A stretch of 64,000 bases of DNA from assembly GCA_941918925.1 (NCBI GenBank), contig OW799233.1:124334833-124398832 (forward strand). Direction: 5' to 3'. Origin of the DNA: Phyto melanocephala. Taxonomy: Eukaryota; Arthropoda; Insecta; Diptera; Rhinophoridae. Below the pieces are notes generated by a model that saw only the letters and a program-made list of their open reading frames with translations, searched no databases and had not been told where the DNA came from. A program made the translations under genes and the position numbers. Of this stretch, positions 1 through 11,557 are shown piece by piece. Positions within the stretch are counted from its first letter, which is position 1. Each line of letters begins with the position of its first letter.

Positions 1-983
1 TGTCTTTTATACGGTTAAGATTTATAATTTTTATTGTCTTAACCAAAATTTTATGTTTTATTATTTTTTTTTATTTTTTTATTTTTTTTTTATTTTTTTG
101 TGAATGAAGGTAAATCATCTTCAGAACACAAGTGATTGTGTGTTGCTAGCTAGAAGCCTGTATAAAACCTTTTTTATGAAATACTTAAAGTTGCCTGCAG
201 AAAATTGAGCAATAAACACTTGTTAAAAAATTTCAAAATACGAGTACACTTAAAGAAATGTTAGTTGAACCACTTTTAAAAACGAAAACATCTTTAAAAT
301 GTTTGGCGCCAGATTTTTCTTTATAATGTTTTTCCTCTCCGTTTTATACAATATATTTTAGCAATATTTTTCGTGTGACTTAGATATTAAGTAATCCTTC
401 CATTATGTTTATGCTTTCAACATAAATCTACTGTTTGTTTACATACACACACGTAAGTTTTGCAAGATTATATCTCGTGATTGCCTGACTCTGTCTGATG
501 CATGATTAAGTAAATGTTTTGTTAGTCTATCTGTCTATCTATTGATTTTGAGAGTACTTTAGTGTTTGTCTTGCAATATACGTTAACTCGGATTAAATTG
601 ATAAATATCTTTAAACAAAATACACAAAAATAAAACTGCCACATGGATGCCACAGCAGATTAAATATTTTAAAAGCAACAAACGATCCAAATAAATAATA
701 AAAGAGATTTAAAGAAAATATATATTTGTATACTCATATGAACTGAAGATTTAGTGTTATTTGTTGTAGCTGAAAATATAATATTTTTAACACGATTAAC
801 TTGCATCTAAAAGCCTTAGTATTCATAGCGAATAAAAACTTAACTACAGACAGATGATAAATAAACTGTTTTGACGATAAGAAGCATTTTGTTCGAAAAG
901 TTTAGGTTTATCTAAGTTGCGTTGCAATTATTCATCTAAAAAATTAATATAAAAATGTATCTCATATTATGCAAAAGCGAAAA
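1..983. other. AT-rich unannotated stretch
   Basis: No coding potential, RNA gene or clear repeat end is visible. It opens with T-rich runs (60-100) and holds a short TCTATCTG-type run near 525-545. It ends where the family-1 repeat begins. Confidence 0.5.
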
Positions 984-2497
984 TAAGTAAGAGCAATATT
1001 TTCGGCTGTGCCGAATTTTTTATACCCACCACCAATTTTATGTTGTTTTATAGCACAAAATGTATTATTTTGTTATTACCTGTAATCGCTATGGAATTAT
1101 CTCTTTATACTAAAATGTGTATCACTTTCTTTGTATAACTTCGATATGCTATTAAAATATTTTTCTGCTAAATTTATTCTTTCAATAAAAATGGGCGTTA
1201 AAGTAGGCGTGTGAATGTAGTTTCTGCTAATAAATTCAACTAAGGTATTTCATTATAGTCCTTTGTTTTTCCAATAACTTTTTCCATAGAGAAATAATAT
1301 GAATTTAAGATTAATCGTAATATGGGAAATAGGCGTTAAAAAGGGCGTGTCACCTTCATTTTCTGGCATAACAATGACATTGTCTAGAAAGCTATATGTA
1401 CGAAATTTCATTATCATTCATCTAATTTTGTCGGTTTTATGAGCTTTTAAATTTCATTAACAGTAGATTACGTGAAAAGTGGGCGTTATAGTAGGCATGC
1501 CAACAGATTTTACCAATAAATTCAACTCAGATATTTCAATATAGAGTCCTTTATTCTTCCAAAATCTTTATTATATGAATTTGAGATAAGACGTTATCTG
1601 GGAGGTGGGCGTAAAAGGGGGCGTGTCACATTTATTTTCCGTTAGTGTAAAGCCTTTTACCAAAAAGTAATGCTTGCAAAATTTCAGAATCAGAATCATA
1701 CATCTTATTTTGCCAGTTTTATTACATTTAAATTTTGAATATACCGAAAAATACACTCCGCGGTATTAATTATCGTACGTTTTAATCTTTAACTCCTTTC
1801 CTAACTTATAGATTTAAGCAATTTTCGGGGAAAAATATTTTTTTTACTAAGAAAATATATATACAAAATTTTATGGCTCTGCGTTAATGAATTTGGACTC
1901 AATTGCATTTTATTCGATGTTGAAAGGACACGGCTTTTTTTACTTACTCTTGTTTTACGAGCTATAACTCACTTCCTAATATTCCGATTTAGCCCGTACA
2001 GACGGACGGACATAGCTAGATCGTCATAAAATCAATTTAATTCTCTAACTCCCTTTCAAACTCATAGATTTAATCAATTTTTAGGGAAAAATATTTTTTT
2101 TACTCAGGAAATATATATATTCGAAGATTCATAGCTCTACGTTACTGCGCTTGGACACAATTGCATTTTAATCGTTGGTGAAAGGACACGGCTTTTTTGA
2201 CATACTCTTGTATTACGAGCTATAACTCTCTTTCTAATATTCCGATTTAGCCCATTTTCAATGCCAAACAAACCTTGTGTATAAGAAAGATTCTGGCAAA
2301 ATTTGAGCCCCTTTCTTTTTCGGTCCGACCTCTATCGTGCTTTCAACAGACGGACAGACAGATGGACATATCTAGATTGTCATAAAATGAAACCCCGATT
2401 AATAATATATATACTCTATTGAGTCTAAAATGGATGTGTTACAAAAGGAATGACAAAGTGAATATCCCCCACCATTTTTTGGTGACGGGTATAAAAA
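984..2497 (-). mobile_element. HINE-like repeat family 1, copy a
   Basis: The copy is read on the minus strand. Its right edge carries TATACCCGTCACC next to its complement, so one terminus can fold on itself. The other terminus reads GGTGGGTATA followed by the hairpin ATTCGGCACAGCCGAA and a CTTACTT tail. Internally, GGGCGT...GGCGTGTCA motifs recur about every 130-150 bases (1192, 1332, 1481, 1607). Subterminal inverted repeats, a repeat array and a terminal hairpin resemble non-autonomous Helentron/DINE-1 elements, which is inference. A block at about 1789-2000 is repeated at 2046-2250. It has no protein-coding capacity, and short reading frames across it are spurious. Confidence 0.6.
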
Positions 2498-4295
2498 TCA
2501 AAATGTATATAATTTTTTAAAAATTAAAAGTTATCAAGAATAATATTTTAATGATATTTTTGTAGAATTAAAAACCCTTACAACAGCGACACGTTTTCCT
2601 GTTGTAACACAAACAATAAATCCTTAAAACATGCTCTTTTAGTTTAATACAAAGATCGTGCGCGACACTTACTTGTAACTGATCAAAAAATAACTACAAT
2701 AATTGTAATGCTTCCTGATAAGTTCCAAAAAAAAAAAAATTACAAAACATAAATCTGAGCAAAAATAAAAAAAAAATATTAAAGGCGACAACTGTATTGA
2801 CAACAACTTCCAGTGAGGCAGCCATAATTTAAAAACCATAATAAATTGGGAGACACACGACGACAAAATAAAAAAAAAATATAATAATTGCATTATTTAA
2901 CTTTATATTTAACGTTATTTTCTAAATTAAATTCTCGTAATTGTTTTAGTTTGTATGCCGTAATCTTTGTAGCTTCAGTGCTATTTTTAAGTCTCATGTA
3001 AATGGGTTTTCGCCATATTGAGAACAGATTTTATTATTTTTATAAAAATTTTATTTCTATTTAATTTTGTGTCTTTAAGTGTTTTATTTTCATCTGATTT
3101 GTTGTAAACCCGCTTTATGGATTATTGTGCAATGCGATTTATTCTTATACAAACTTTGTTGTAGTTGTTAACTGTTGCAACTAGTTTTTGCCTTTTTTAG
3201 TTAGTTCTGTTTTTGTTTAGTAACAGGTAAAGGAAGTGGTGGGTTACCAAGTCAGAGTAGTCATTAAACACAACAATAAACATACATAAGTACATGCTAA
3301 GAGTGTTTCGTTAGGAGGTGCTTTTTAAAAGTTATGTTTTGATACACAAACTGCAGTAGTGCAAATGCAATTACTAAAGATCACCTTTGAATGTCACTCT
3401 CAATTGTGTCATCATAACAGATTATATCTAACCGAAATTAAAGCTTACGATCCCTAGTATTTATATGTAGTTTAAACAAGACGGCATTACCCGAATACGA
3501 TTTAAAGAAGAATTAATTTCATAATTTTGGGCCTTTGCAATAGCCTCTTAGATCATGCATTTAATATAGGACACTACTTACACTTTTTCAATAAATAAAA
3601 GTAATTAATTTCGAGCGTATACCTGCAAATGAATCACCCTTTGGTTAAACTTTAGTATGCCATTAGCAATTTCCAAAGACTTAAGTTAAGTTAATGGGGT
3701 TTTTAGTTTAGTTTACTTCTAACAATTTTATTTGCTAAATATTTTTTAAATAAAAAACAATTCCTACATATAGAAGCACGTAAATGAGTACAAACGATGA
3801 GTATCTCTTTCATGATCAACGATTTTTAAAAGTTTGTTGGTTTTGTTCTTTATCCGGCATCTTTATTGTGTTAGAACAGAGTTTCCTAACTTGGTACCAT
3901 TGAGAAACGCAAAAAAATATATTATTTCATATATAAATATACATTGCTGAGGGCCAATGTTGAAATAAGCAAGCATTAAACTTTAAAAAGATTCGGATGA
4001 GCTGAATCTTATATATCTTTCACACACTTTGCACCATTATGTAATGAGCATTACCGATAATTATATGGTGCAAGTGTGATCAAAACTGTTTTTAAAAATC
4101 TTCACATTGAAATTTTTTTTAATTTCTTTCGCCGTTGCAAGAAGTTTCAAAAGAACTGCAAAATTTGGCTTTTTTTGTTTAATCAACAGAGGCAATCGTG
4201 CTCTTTCGCTCGTACTTACGCACATAACCGATTTTCAATAGCAAAACTCTTGAAAGTATATCTAATAAATTGATATTACATAAAGGTCTTCCGAA
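2498..4295. other. AT-rich stretch, nothing recognised
   Basis: No motif-bearing reading frame, TIR pair or RNA gene was seen. Short A-runs at 2730-2780 and 2870 are the only low-complexity spots. Confidence 0.45.
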
Positions 4296-4445
4296 AGTTG
4301 ATTTCAACATACACACAGACAGATGGACTTAGGTAAGCAATTCCTCTATCTACAAGGATTCAAAATATAACTTTAAAGGGTCTAAAATTAATATTAAAGA
4401 TATTGCAAATGAAATGACGAACTTTTATATACCCTTTTACACTCT
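4296..4445 (-). repeat. Fragment of HINE-like family 2
   Basis: Holds the family-2 signature in reverse order: a TTGATTT..AACATACACAC segment, GACAGATGGAC, TAAAGGGTCTAAAAT and a TATACCC-like end. The matching hairpin end is absent, so this is a relic. Confidence 0.5.
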
Positions 4446-4611
4446 CGTGTAAAGGCTTTCATAAAACAGACTGTGTAAAAAGTATTAATACAATTTGTAT
4501 AAAATATGAAGCCGTTTAAATGTGATCCATTGTTTCGTACGTAGTCATAGACACGAGATGCTTTATTTTTAAAAATTCGGGTTAAAGGATGTTGTCCCTG
4601 ACAAAAAAATA

Positions 4612-4640
4612 CAGGGTGGGCCAAAAGTCACAGTGGGGTT
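4612..4640 (+). repeat. Isolated mariner-type terminal repeat
   Basis: A TA dinucleotide is followed by CAGGGTGGGCCAAAAGTC, the typical form of a mariner-family inverted terminal repeat. I found no complementary partner downstream, so this is a remnant end. Confidence 0.45.
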
Positions 4641-4848
4641 TGCAAATTTAATATCTTTTTCGTTTAAATACATATATTTTTTAAATTACTCATAAATTAT
4701 AACAAATGTATCTTTTTTACATTAATTACATTACGCAACAAATGGGGGTTTCCCCTAAATAACCGCTATAAATTTTTTATCGGCTGTAGTTACCTAATTG
4801 CAAAAATGATCATTATTACATATTCTATGGAAAGGTTTTGTTTTTTAA

Positions 4849-5192
4849 TCTATATCTATAAAAGTGTAACTCTGTGTGTGTGTATTAGCTATAGACTCCA
4901 AAACCGTAAAGCCGATCAAACTGAAACTTTGGCAACAAACTTTATAAGTGGGCAGTGCCACGCCCATAAAAAAAGGTTATAATTTTTAGCTGCTTGCACT
5001 AGATCGATTTTTCTAAAACTTTGCACACACATATTTAGCTTTCATGACTATGCAGTTTCGTGATTAAAAAAGTGGGCAGTGCCACGCCCATAAAAAAAAA
5101 GTTATAATTTTTAACCTTACACTTGATATTCCATTAAAATTCAGAATGCATTTTCATTCATTGAGGGGCGTAGCAACGCCGGGCTTGGCTAG
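4849..5192 (+). mobile_element. Non-autonomous Helitron, copy 1
   Basis: Starts after A with TCTATATC and ends GGCTTGGCTAG before T. This gives the Helitron 5' TC, 3' CTAG and A^T insertion rule. The 3' end is GC-rich (GGGGCGTAGCAACGCCGGG), as is usual near the Helitron terminal hairpin. Two internal units of about 124 bases each carry GTGGGCAGTGCCACGCCC (4949 and 5072). Related copies lie at 39841-40559 and 44452-45194 with five units each. It has no coding capacity and would depend on a Rep/helicase encoded elsewhere. Confidence 0.75.
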
Positions 5193-5491
5193 TTTTTTTT
5201 ATAAAATTTGGGATTTTTGAAGAGGCTGCTCCATACATCTTGTAACTTTGGATCGACGTACTCGATTTTGTTATGAAAACCGTTAAAAAAAAAACTTTTA
5301 ATTACGACAGATTAAAATCTTTCTATATAATTTTTTTATTTAGCCATTAGTTTTGAAGTTTTTGAGCAGACGAATTTTTTTTTGTAAAATTAAAAAAATT
5401 TTTTAACCGAAAAATTCTTAAAAAAATTTAAAGCAACATACGAGTTTTGGGATTAATAACAATGCTCAGCAGCAAACTCCTCCATTAAATA

Positions 5492-6034
5492 AAACTATGT
5501 GGACTATATGGATTGTGATGCGCTGAACTCAAATCCGTTGTCGGTTTTTTCCATTAGATTGGGATTTTTTTTTATGGGCGTGGAAAATTTTCCCCCCTAA
5601 ATTAGTCAGGTACGCAAACATATTTCATCTTAACTCGAGAACCAGTTATCCGATTTTTAAAAATAAAACACCAAAAAGTAACAAAATTTAATTTATTTTA
5701 GTTGAATAGAATTTTTCTCTATCTCTTATAGTTTTGAAATTATTCAAAAATTAATGGAGAAAAAAATTTTTTTCGTAAAAAATTCGTAATATTTTTTAAT
5801 ATTCAACATTTTAAACTTTTTTCTGAGAGCTATTTATCCTGGAAATAAAAAAAGTCATAAACCATAAAAATCGGTTAAAAAATGTAGATTTTATTGTTAA
5901 TTTGCCGCAGGTACCCAATATTGATCAAATATGTGTAATGCAGCAAACAACGTCAGAGTGGGCGCACTAAAGCGCCTTGTAGCAACAATGAATGATAACT
6001 ATTTACTTCAAAATCCATATAGTCCACATAGTTT
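5492..6034. mobile_element. TA-flanked MITE with perfect TIRs
   Basis: About 23 bases at 5492-5514 (AAACTATGTGGACTATATGG core) recur as exact reverse complement ending at 6034. TA lies immediately outside each end (5490-5491 and 6035-6036). A 543-bp non-coding TIR element with TA duplication fits a Tc1/mariner-mobilised MITE. The AT-rich interior shows no transposase motif. Confidence 0.65.
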
Positions 6035-6094
6035 TAGTTAACTGGAGACAAAAAATGGTTTTTTGTCGAGCAGTGTAATTGCTGAACTGGTCAT

Positions 6095-6245
6095 ATCGAA
6101 TTCGTCCATCAAAGGTTGAAAAATTAACTTTAAACGGTAACTCTCGTTTTCTGTAAAAGGTTTATAAAGTGCACAAAATTTTCAGAAACAAACACTCATT
6201 TTGACAATAAAGTCTTATTATTTAAACGTGCTGCTCGATCCTGAA
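6095..6245 (-). pseudogene. Possible mariner transposase N-terminal relic
   Basis: The minus strand gives a short degraded reading resembling the start of mariner transposases (an RIEQ..IIRLYCQN-like segment, then a basic stretch). It has stops and no catalytic motif. The resemblance is weak and could be chance. Confidence 0.25.
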
Positions 6246-7961
6246 TTTTAATATGGTGATTTAGTAGCTTATTAATAAATTGCGAGTTGTAAATACTGCC
6301 AAAGCAACGTGATCTTCACAGACTGGATTATACCCGTTGTACATGGTACATTGGTTTGTAAATTAAAAAAATATTTATTAAAAAACAAACGTGATTATTT
6401 TTCTATATAACGATCGTCAATTCTCAATAAAGAGAAATTGCTGTGGTCGCAATTTTCAATTAGGAACTTTTTTCTATGTTCTTTCTATCTTTTTTAAATT
6501 AAAAAAAAACAAAATAAAATAAAATCTTAAATCAATTCTTAACTAATAGAAAACTCATCACTAAATTAAAAGGATATTTTATAAAGTGTCCTATTTTTAA
6601 AAAGCTTCCCATATTTTTTTTATATATGGAAATCGTAAGTAATTTTTTTAAGTAAAGAAAGAATTTTGGCTTGTGAATCAAAAGTTTAAGAATTTCTGCT
6701 TTAGATAGACATTGTCTTAAAAGGGTATAAATGCCTGCCTTTTAAATGCGATTAAGAACGTGATAACAAGGAAGTTAAGAATCATCGCAAACATCTTTTT
6801 ATTTTTCTGTTGTTGCTGTTGTTAAGCAAATGCTGCTTACTATCTGTCGTTTGTTGCAGCAACAAATGGCAATTGCCATTTTTATTTTGATCGTGTTCTA
6901 ATAAGGAATTTCTTACTTGTATTTTTTTTTTTTGCCAAAGACAACAAAAATCTTTAAATTTATAACCGCTTTTATTGTAATGAGAGGAAAACTGTTACAA
7001 AAAACATTTCCTGGTTAAAGAATATTTTATTACGACTGTTATGGCTTGAAATGGATTTTGACCTTAAAAACTAACGGTAATTGAAAGTTAGCTTATTTAA
7101 GTAAAAGGTTATAAATGAAACTTTATTATGGGTATCTTAAAGGAAATATATATTTAATCGAATAGTTTTGTTATAAAATAGCTTCAATAAAATGCAAAGT
7201 GCTTAAGTAGTGATTGAACTATTTACTTAAAAAAGGAAAAGAGTAGAGCCTATAGTACACGAAATATAAAAAGCCACATGCACATGTGTTTCTGACGTCA
7301 CTAAAATGATCATCACTTTGGTTACATTTTTTTAAAATAGTCGTAGTGGCTGCATGCAAAACAAGGTACATTTTTGCAGGTCTCCTCAGCTCAGCTATGG
7401 CAGGGATGGATACTAGAAATTTTGTTTGTATCAAAAGTCTTTAAACATAGTCCTTTTATATACATAAGATAGTTTTCATGATACTAAGATTATTGTTTGT
7501 ATAAACTGAGCGGTATCTTTTTACAAGATTCATAAGGTTTTCGGTTATATTCGTGGTAATTTTGTAAAAATAATTTTTTTAATTTTGTTGAAATTATGCT
7601 GAAAACCGCTTGCTAATATTGAACTAATCCAATAAAAACACACTGTTCAAAACTGTCTGCACTGTAAATCGCTTTTTTATTTTTGTTCTGCTCTCTCTCT
7701 CTCTCTTTCTTAATATGTGTTATTTTTTTATTGCGTTGATTTTTAACAAAACTAAAGCACACGAATAAACGGAATAAAATAACGCAATATGTCAAAAAAA
7801 TTTCACTAAATAGAAGGAAACACCTTATAGGTGCATATGTGTTCAATCATTGTTACAAAAAAAACCATGATTTGACTAACGTGAACTTTTGCTTACTTGA
7901 ACAATGGCAATCTCTGATGTCAGCAAGAAGGCAAAATAATTGCAAAGACATCATTAAGTAA
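6246..7961. other. Unannotated stretch with (TC)n microsatellite
   Basis: AT-rich sequence without recognisable coding motifs. A (TC)n microsatellite lies at 7690-7708. I could not place a terminal repeat for the Tc1-like fragment that follows. Confidence 0.4.
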
Positions 7962-8303
7962 GTTCTAGAAAGTTTGAAACGAGGTAAAATTTGGAGAAAC
8001 AGAAATGAGGAATTTAACTTAAAAAACGTGATATCTACTGTGAAGCATGGCGGGGGTTCGTTGATGGTGTGGGGCTGTATAGCGGGAAGTGGTGTAGGAA
8101 ACCTTGTATTTATTGACAGTTTAATGAACAAAAACAACTACTTAAACATTTTAAAAGAGAATTTGGTGCTTAGCGTAAACAAATTAAACTTGAACCAAGC
8201 TTGGTTCTTTCAACAAGATAACAATCCTAAGCACACCGCAAAAATTGTTAAGGAATGGTTGCTGTACCACACTCCAAAACAGTTGGATCATTCCCCACAT
8301 TAG
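7962..8303 (+). pseudogene. Tc1-like transposase fragment
   Basis: The open stretch encodes the middle of a Tc1-family DDE transposase, the nuclease that cuts and joins TIR ends at TA sites. Visible motifs are VKHGGGSLMVWGCIAGSGVG, FIDSLMNKNNYLNIL and FFQQDNNPKHTAK; the last holds the second catalytic aspartate (QQD). The N-terminal DNA-binding domains and first aspartate are missing. The frame stops after QLDHSPH, just where the SPDLNPIE block with the last acidic residue should follow, so about 110 codons of a usual ~340 remain and the protein cannot be active. Nothing beyond 8303 resumes the family. There is no ATG at the left edge: an in-frame stop lies just upstream. Confidence 0.85.
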
Positions 8304-8648
8304 AATTATTATCTTTTCTGAAACTGTACATTTTTTTTGACGCATTGAATATGGAGTATTTTTAGTTTTATTTTTATTGTTTTTGTTGTTCTTAAAGTAT
8401 TTTTCACAATGTTTTGTAAATAACAAATATATTAGAAAAATCTTAATTTTTCAATGCAAAAATAAACGCTTTTATTTAAGAAAACATACTGTACACTTTC
8501 TTTTGACGTTGACCGTATATGTTTATCGACATTACAATTGTAGTAGGGTGAGCTAAAAGTTATCATGGACTTAAGAATTTGTTGACTTTCTACTTTATGT
8601 ATATTTTTTCTTTAGATAATATATGAATAACACCTGGAGAATAAATAA

Positions 8649-9961
8649 CACTGGTTTACAGCCAAAAAATACCAAGAACGCCACATGCCTAGATAAGTTA
8701 ATTGGGACCTCCTGAACACGAAAAACGTTGTAATTTTTTTTTCTAAGTACCGTTTTTTAGATAACGGTACTTTTGTGTTTTTCGGTGTATGGTCTCACTC
8801 AAACCCTTGTGGAGCCCAACTGAAAAGTCTGATCGAGATAAGTGGCATATCGTTAGAAAGGTAATTGAATGCCTTTTCCGTCAATATGCTGCACATTTCT
8901 ATCTGATAAGAAATGGCTGAGTTATGGCACCTCAAAGTTCAAAATTTGCCTATTTTTTACGTTTTTTTTCAAAATTTTTCATTTTTACTTCGTTTTTTTT
9001 ACGTTATAGTAAAGATCTGGAATGTTTTATTTTTTTACCAAATAGCTTATTTAATTATAAACATTTTAAGCGTAATTTGAAAAAAATCGGATAAAAAATA
9101 AAGTTTTTATAAAGGATTTTGTGGAACGACAATATTTTCATCTTCATTGCTTCATTTGCCTATTTTTAGCTTTTTTTTTTTCAAAATTTTTCATATTTAC
9201 TTCGTTTTTTTTCTACGTTATAGTAAAGATCTGGAATGTTTTATTTTTTTACCAAATAGCTTATTTAATTACCAACATTTTAAGCGAAATTTGAAAAAAA
9301 TCGGATGAAAAATAAAGTTTTTATAAAGGATTTTGTGGAACGACAATATTTTCATCTTCATTGCTCACACACTATATTCGGCGTTAATTAAAAAAATTAA
9401 ATTAAAATTCCAAAAACTGATGGACGCCGAATATATGTAGTGTGTGAGCAATGAAGATGAAAATATTGTCGTTCCACAAAATCCTTAATAAAAACTTTAT
9501 TTTTTATCGGATTTTTTTCAAATTACGCTTAAAATGTTTGTAATTAAATAAGCTATTTGGTAAAAAAATAAAACATTCCAGATCTTTACTATAACGTAGA
9601 AAAAAAAACGAAGTAAAAATGAAAAATTTTGAAAAAAACGTAAAAAATAGGCAAATTTTGAACTTTGAGGTGCCATAACTCAGACATTTCTTATCAGATA
9701 GAAATGTGCAGCATATTGACGGAAAAGGCATTCAATTACCTTTCCAACGATACGCCATTTATCTCGATCAGACTTTTCGGTTGGGCTCCACAAGGGCTTG
9801 AGTGGGACCATACACCAAAAAACACAAAAGTACCGTTATCAAAAAAACGGTACTTAGAAAAAAAAATTACAGCGTTTTTCGTGTTCAGGAGGTCCCAATT
9901 AACTTATCTAGGCATGTGGCGTTCTTGGTATTTTTCCAAATTAAAAATTTGTAAAGCAGTG
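8649..9961. mobile_element. Palindromic CACTG-ended element with TAA duplication
   Basis: The left terminus CACTGGTTTACA and right terminus (reverse complement CACTGCTTTACA) are flanked by TAA (8646-8648 and 9962-9964). From about 8662 to 9150 the sequence reappears inverted at about 9445-9938 with few mismatches, and about 235 bp of the left arm are duplicated at 9130-9366. The centre (9366-9445) is itself palindromic around ACTATATTCGGCG. CACTR-type ends with a 3-bp duplication are known for CACTA/CMC transposons; that assignment is inference. There is no transposase. Read-through would make a long hairpin RNA. Reading frames inside are arm shadows. Confidence 0.75.
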
Positions 9962-10049
9962 TAATGGAGAGATTGCAAACTTTATAAAGAAACAGAATAA
10001 GAGAATTTTATTATACAGCGCAAAAAGCATATTTTTGAAATTTTAACGG

Positions 10050-10806
10050 CAGAATTTTGTCCTTATTGCTTAGTTCAACGTCACCACCAACTAGAAATGC
10101 AAGAGATTCACTTTGTACTGGTAGACCACGTTTTATTCGTACTGCGAAATATATCAAAAATATTGTAGAGCAAAGTGTTAACGAAACATCAGAAATTTTC
10201 TGTGTAGCAAGTAATGGCTCGTACGTCACTACGCCGCGTTTGAAAAAATTACTGTTATTTCGCAAATCGTTGGCAGCGTCTTAAATTTTGCAGTTAAATT
10301 TCCGCAGTTGGCCAGAAATGAAATCAACTTTATTAAAAATCGGATTATGAGTTCATTTGAGTTTCTTTGTTAAAAGCAGTCTTGTAGGTTTTGGGTTTAT
10401 GCACCCCATTAGATGTACAGTATGGTGTGGCTTTATATCTGCAAATATCATTGGGTCTTACTTCTTCGAAAATGAAAATGGAAGTGCTGTAACCGAAATT
10501 GGTGGCCGGTAACGATTTATGGTAGAACATTTTTTTAATACTGCTCCTGAATAAATAAAATTTTTGGAGTGCCAATAATATCCAGAAATTCGGAAATTAA
10601 TTAGCCACCATGTTCACCAGATTTGTCTGTACTTGACTATTTTCTTTAGGCTTGTTTGAATGAGCGAGTATATGTGAACAAGCCCAAACCAATCCTTGAA
10701 CTCAGGGCTAACATTGTTGCAAAAATTCGAGCGCTACAGACACAAATTTTAAAAGCTGTTTTGGAAAATTATCTAAAACGAGCCCAAAATATTTGCGAGG
10801 TTTAGA
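10050..10806 (+). pseudogene. Degraded mariner transposase
   Basis: Mariner transposase fragments are visible in order over several frames: GRPRFIRTAKYIKNIVEQSV (the linker after the paired helix-turn-helix), then VWCGFISANIIGSYFFENEN and AVTEIGGR (around the catalytic core), and finally a C-terminal reading ending VYVNKPKPILELRANIVA and ILKAVLENY. The second aspartate block (WFQQDGA in the family) and the final DD34D block are eroded, and the reading needs several frameshifts and stops, so it is non-functional. It lies between the terminal repeats at 8543 and 10956, on the expected strand. Confidence 0.8.
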
Positions 10807-11557
10807 ACAGGGGAATTTAAAGTGATGTTAATTTCCATACTTAGTGCATAAAAATTCCATTTTGTATTTTTAAATTCTGGAAAAGAATTCAAAAATTTAT
10901 GATAAAGAAAAAGTTACTAAATTGTTTAACTCCATGATAACGTTTTGCCCACTCTGTATAAAGGTTTCCAGGCACAAAACATTCGTAACAGAAAACGCTT
11001 CTTAAATCGCTTTCTTAGTGCATATCTGTTTATAAAGGAGCTTGTAGAAGTCTTGATTTTTATATGAAATATCCCACTTAATAAACCTCTTTTCTGCAAT
11101 TAATAATCACTTATTTCTTACCTACCAGCATATCGTCGTGCGGGAGTTTATGTGCTCTATATGCCAAAAGTGTATTTTGAGAAAATCGATCCTGAAGTTT
11201 TAACATAATTTTTTAAAAAACTATACGATAGAATTTTGAAATTTTTACGCCATATATTTGTTTTGAAAAGATGATTCTGACGAAATGTTTTTTATTTCTC
11301 GACGGCATTTATAACGGGATATTTTCTAAAGTTAATAAAAATCCTGTTTGCTCCATATGCCATCTTAAACAAATTTCGTTGCAAATACATACACGTAGAG
11401 CAAAACGACATTAACAAAGAAATAAAACACAATTGAAATTTTTGTAAAAAAAACGATATATTCATTTGATAAAACCAAAAATGAAAACTATTCCCAAAGT
11501 AAATACTAAATATATTCAAATTATTATAACAAAGTTAACAAAAGCACTAAATTAAGA

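Larger units (their letters stand above)
8543..10956 (+). mobile_element. Mariner element, interrupted by a CACTG foldback
   Basis: The left end (GTAGGGTGAGCTAAAAGTTA at 8543) and right end (reverse complement reading CAGAGTGGGCAAAACGTTA, ending 10956) are diverged inverted repeats. Both continue into ATCATGGA-like sequence. TA flanks both ends (8541-8542, 10957-10958). A degraded transposase occupies 10050-10806. The copy is about 2.4 kb rather than about 1.1 kb because 8649-9961 is a separate palindromic element inserted upstream of the coding part. Removing it leaves about 1.1 kb, the normal mariner size. Confidence 0.75.

Noticed and set aside
7613..7846. Possible TIR of the Tc1-like element (CACACTGTTC...CACTGTAAATCG)
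   Set aside because: No complementary end was found near 8480 where the other terminus would be expected.
9504..9964. Reading frames of 75 and 99 codons inside the CACTG-ended palindrome
   Set aside because: They are arm sequence read on either strand and carry no protein motif.
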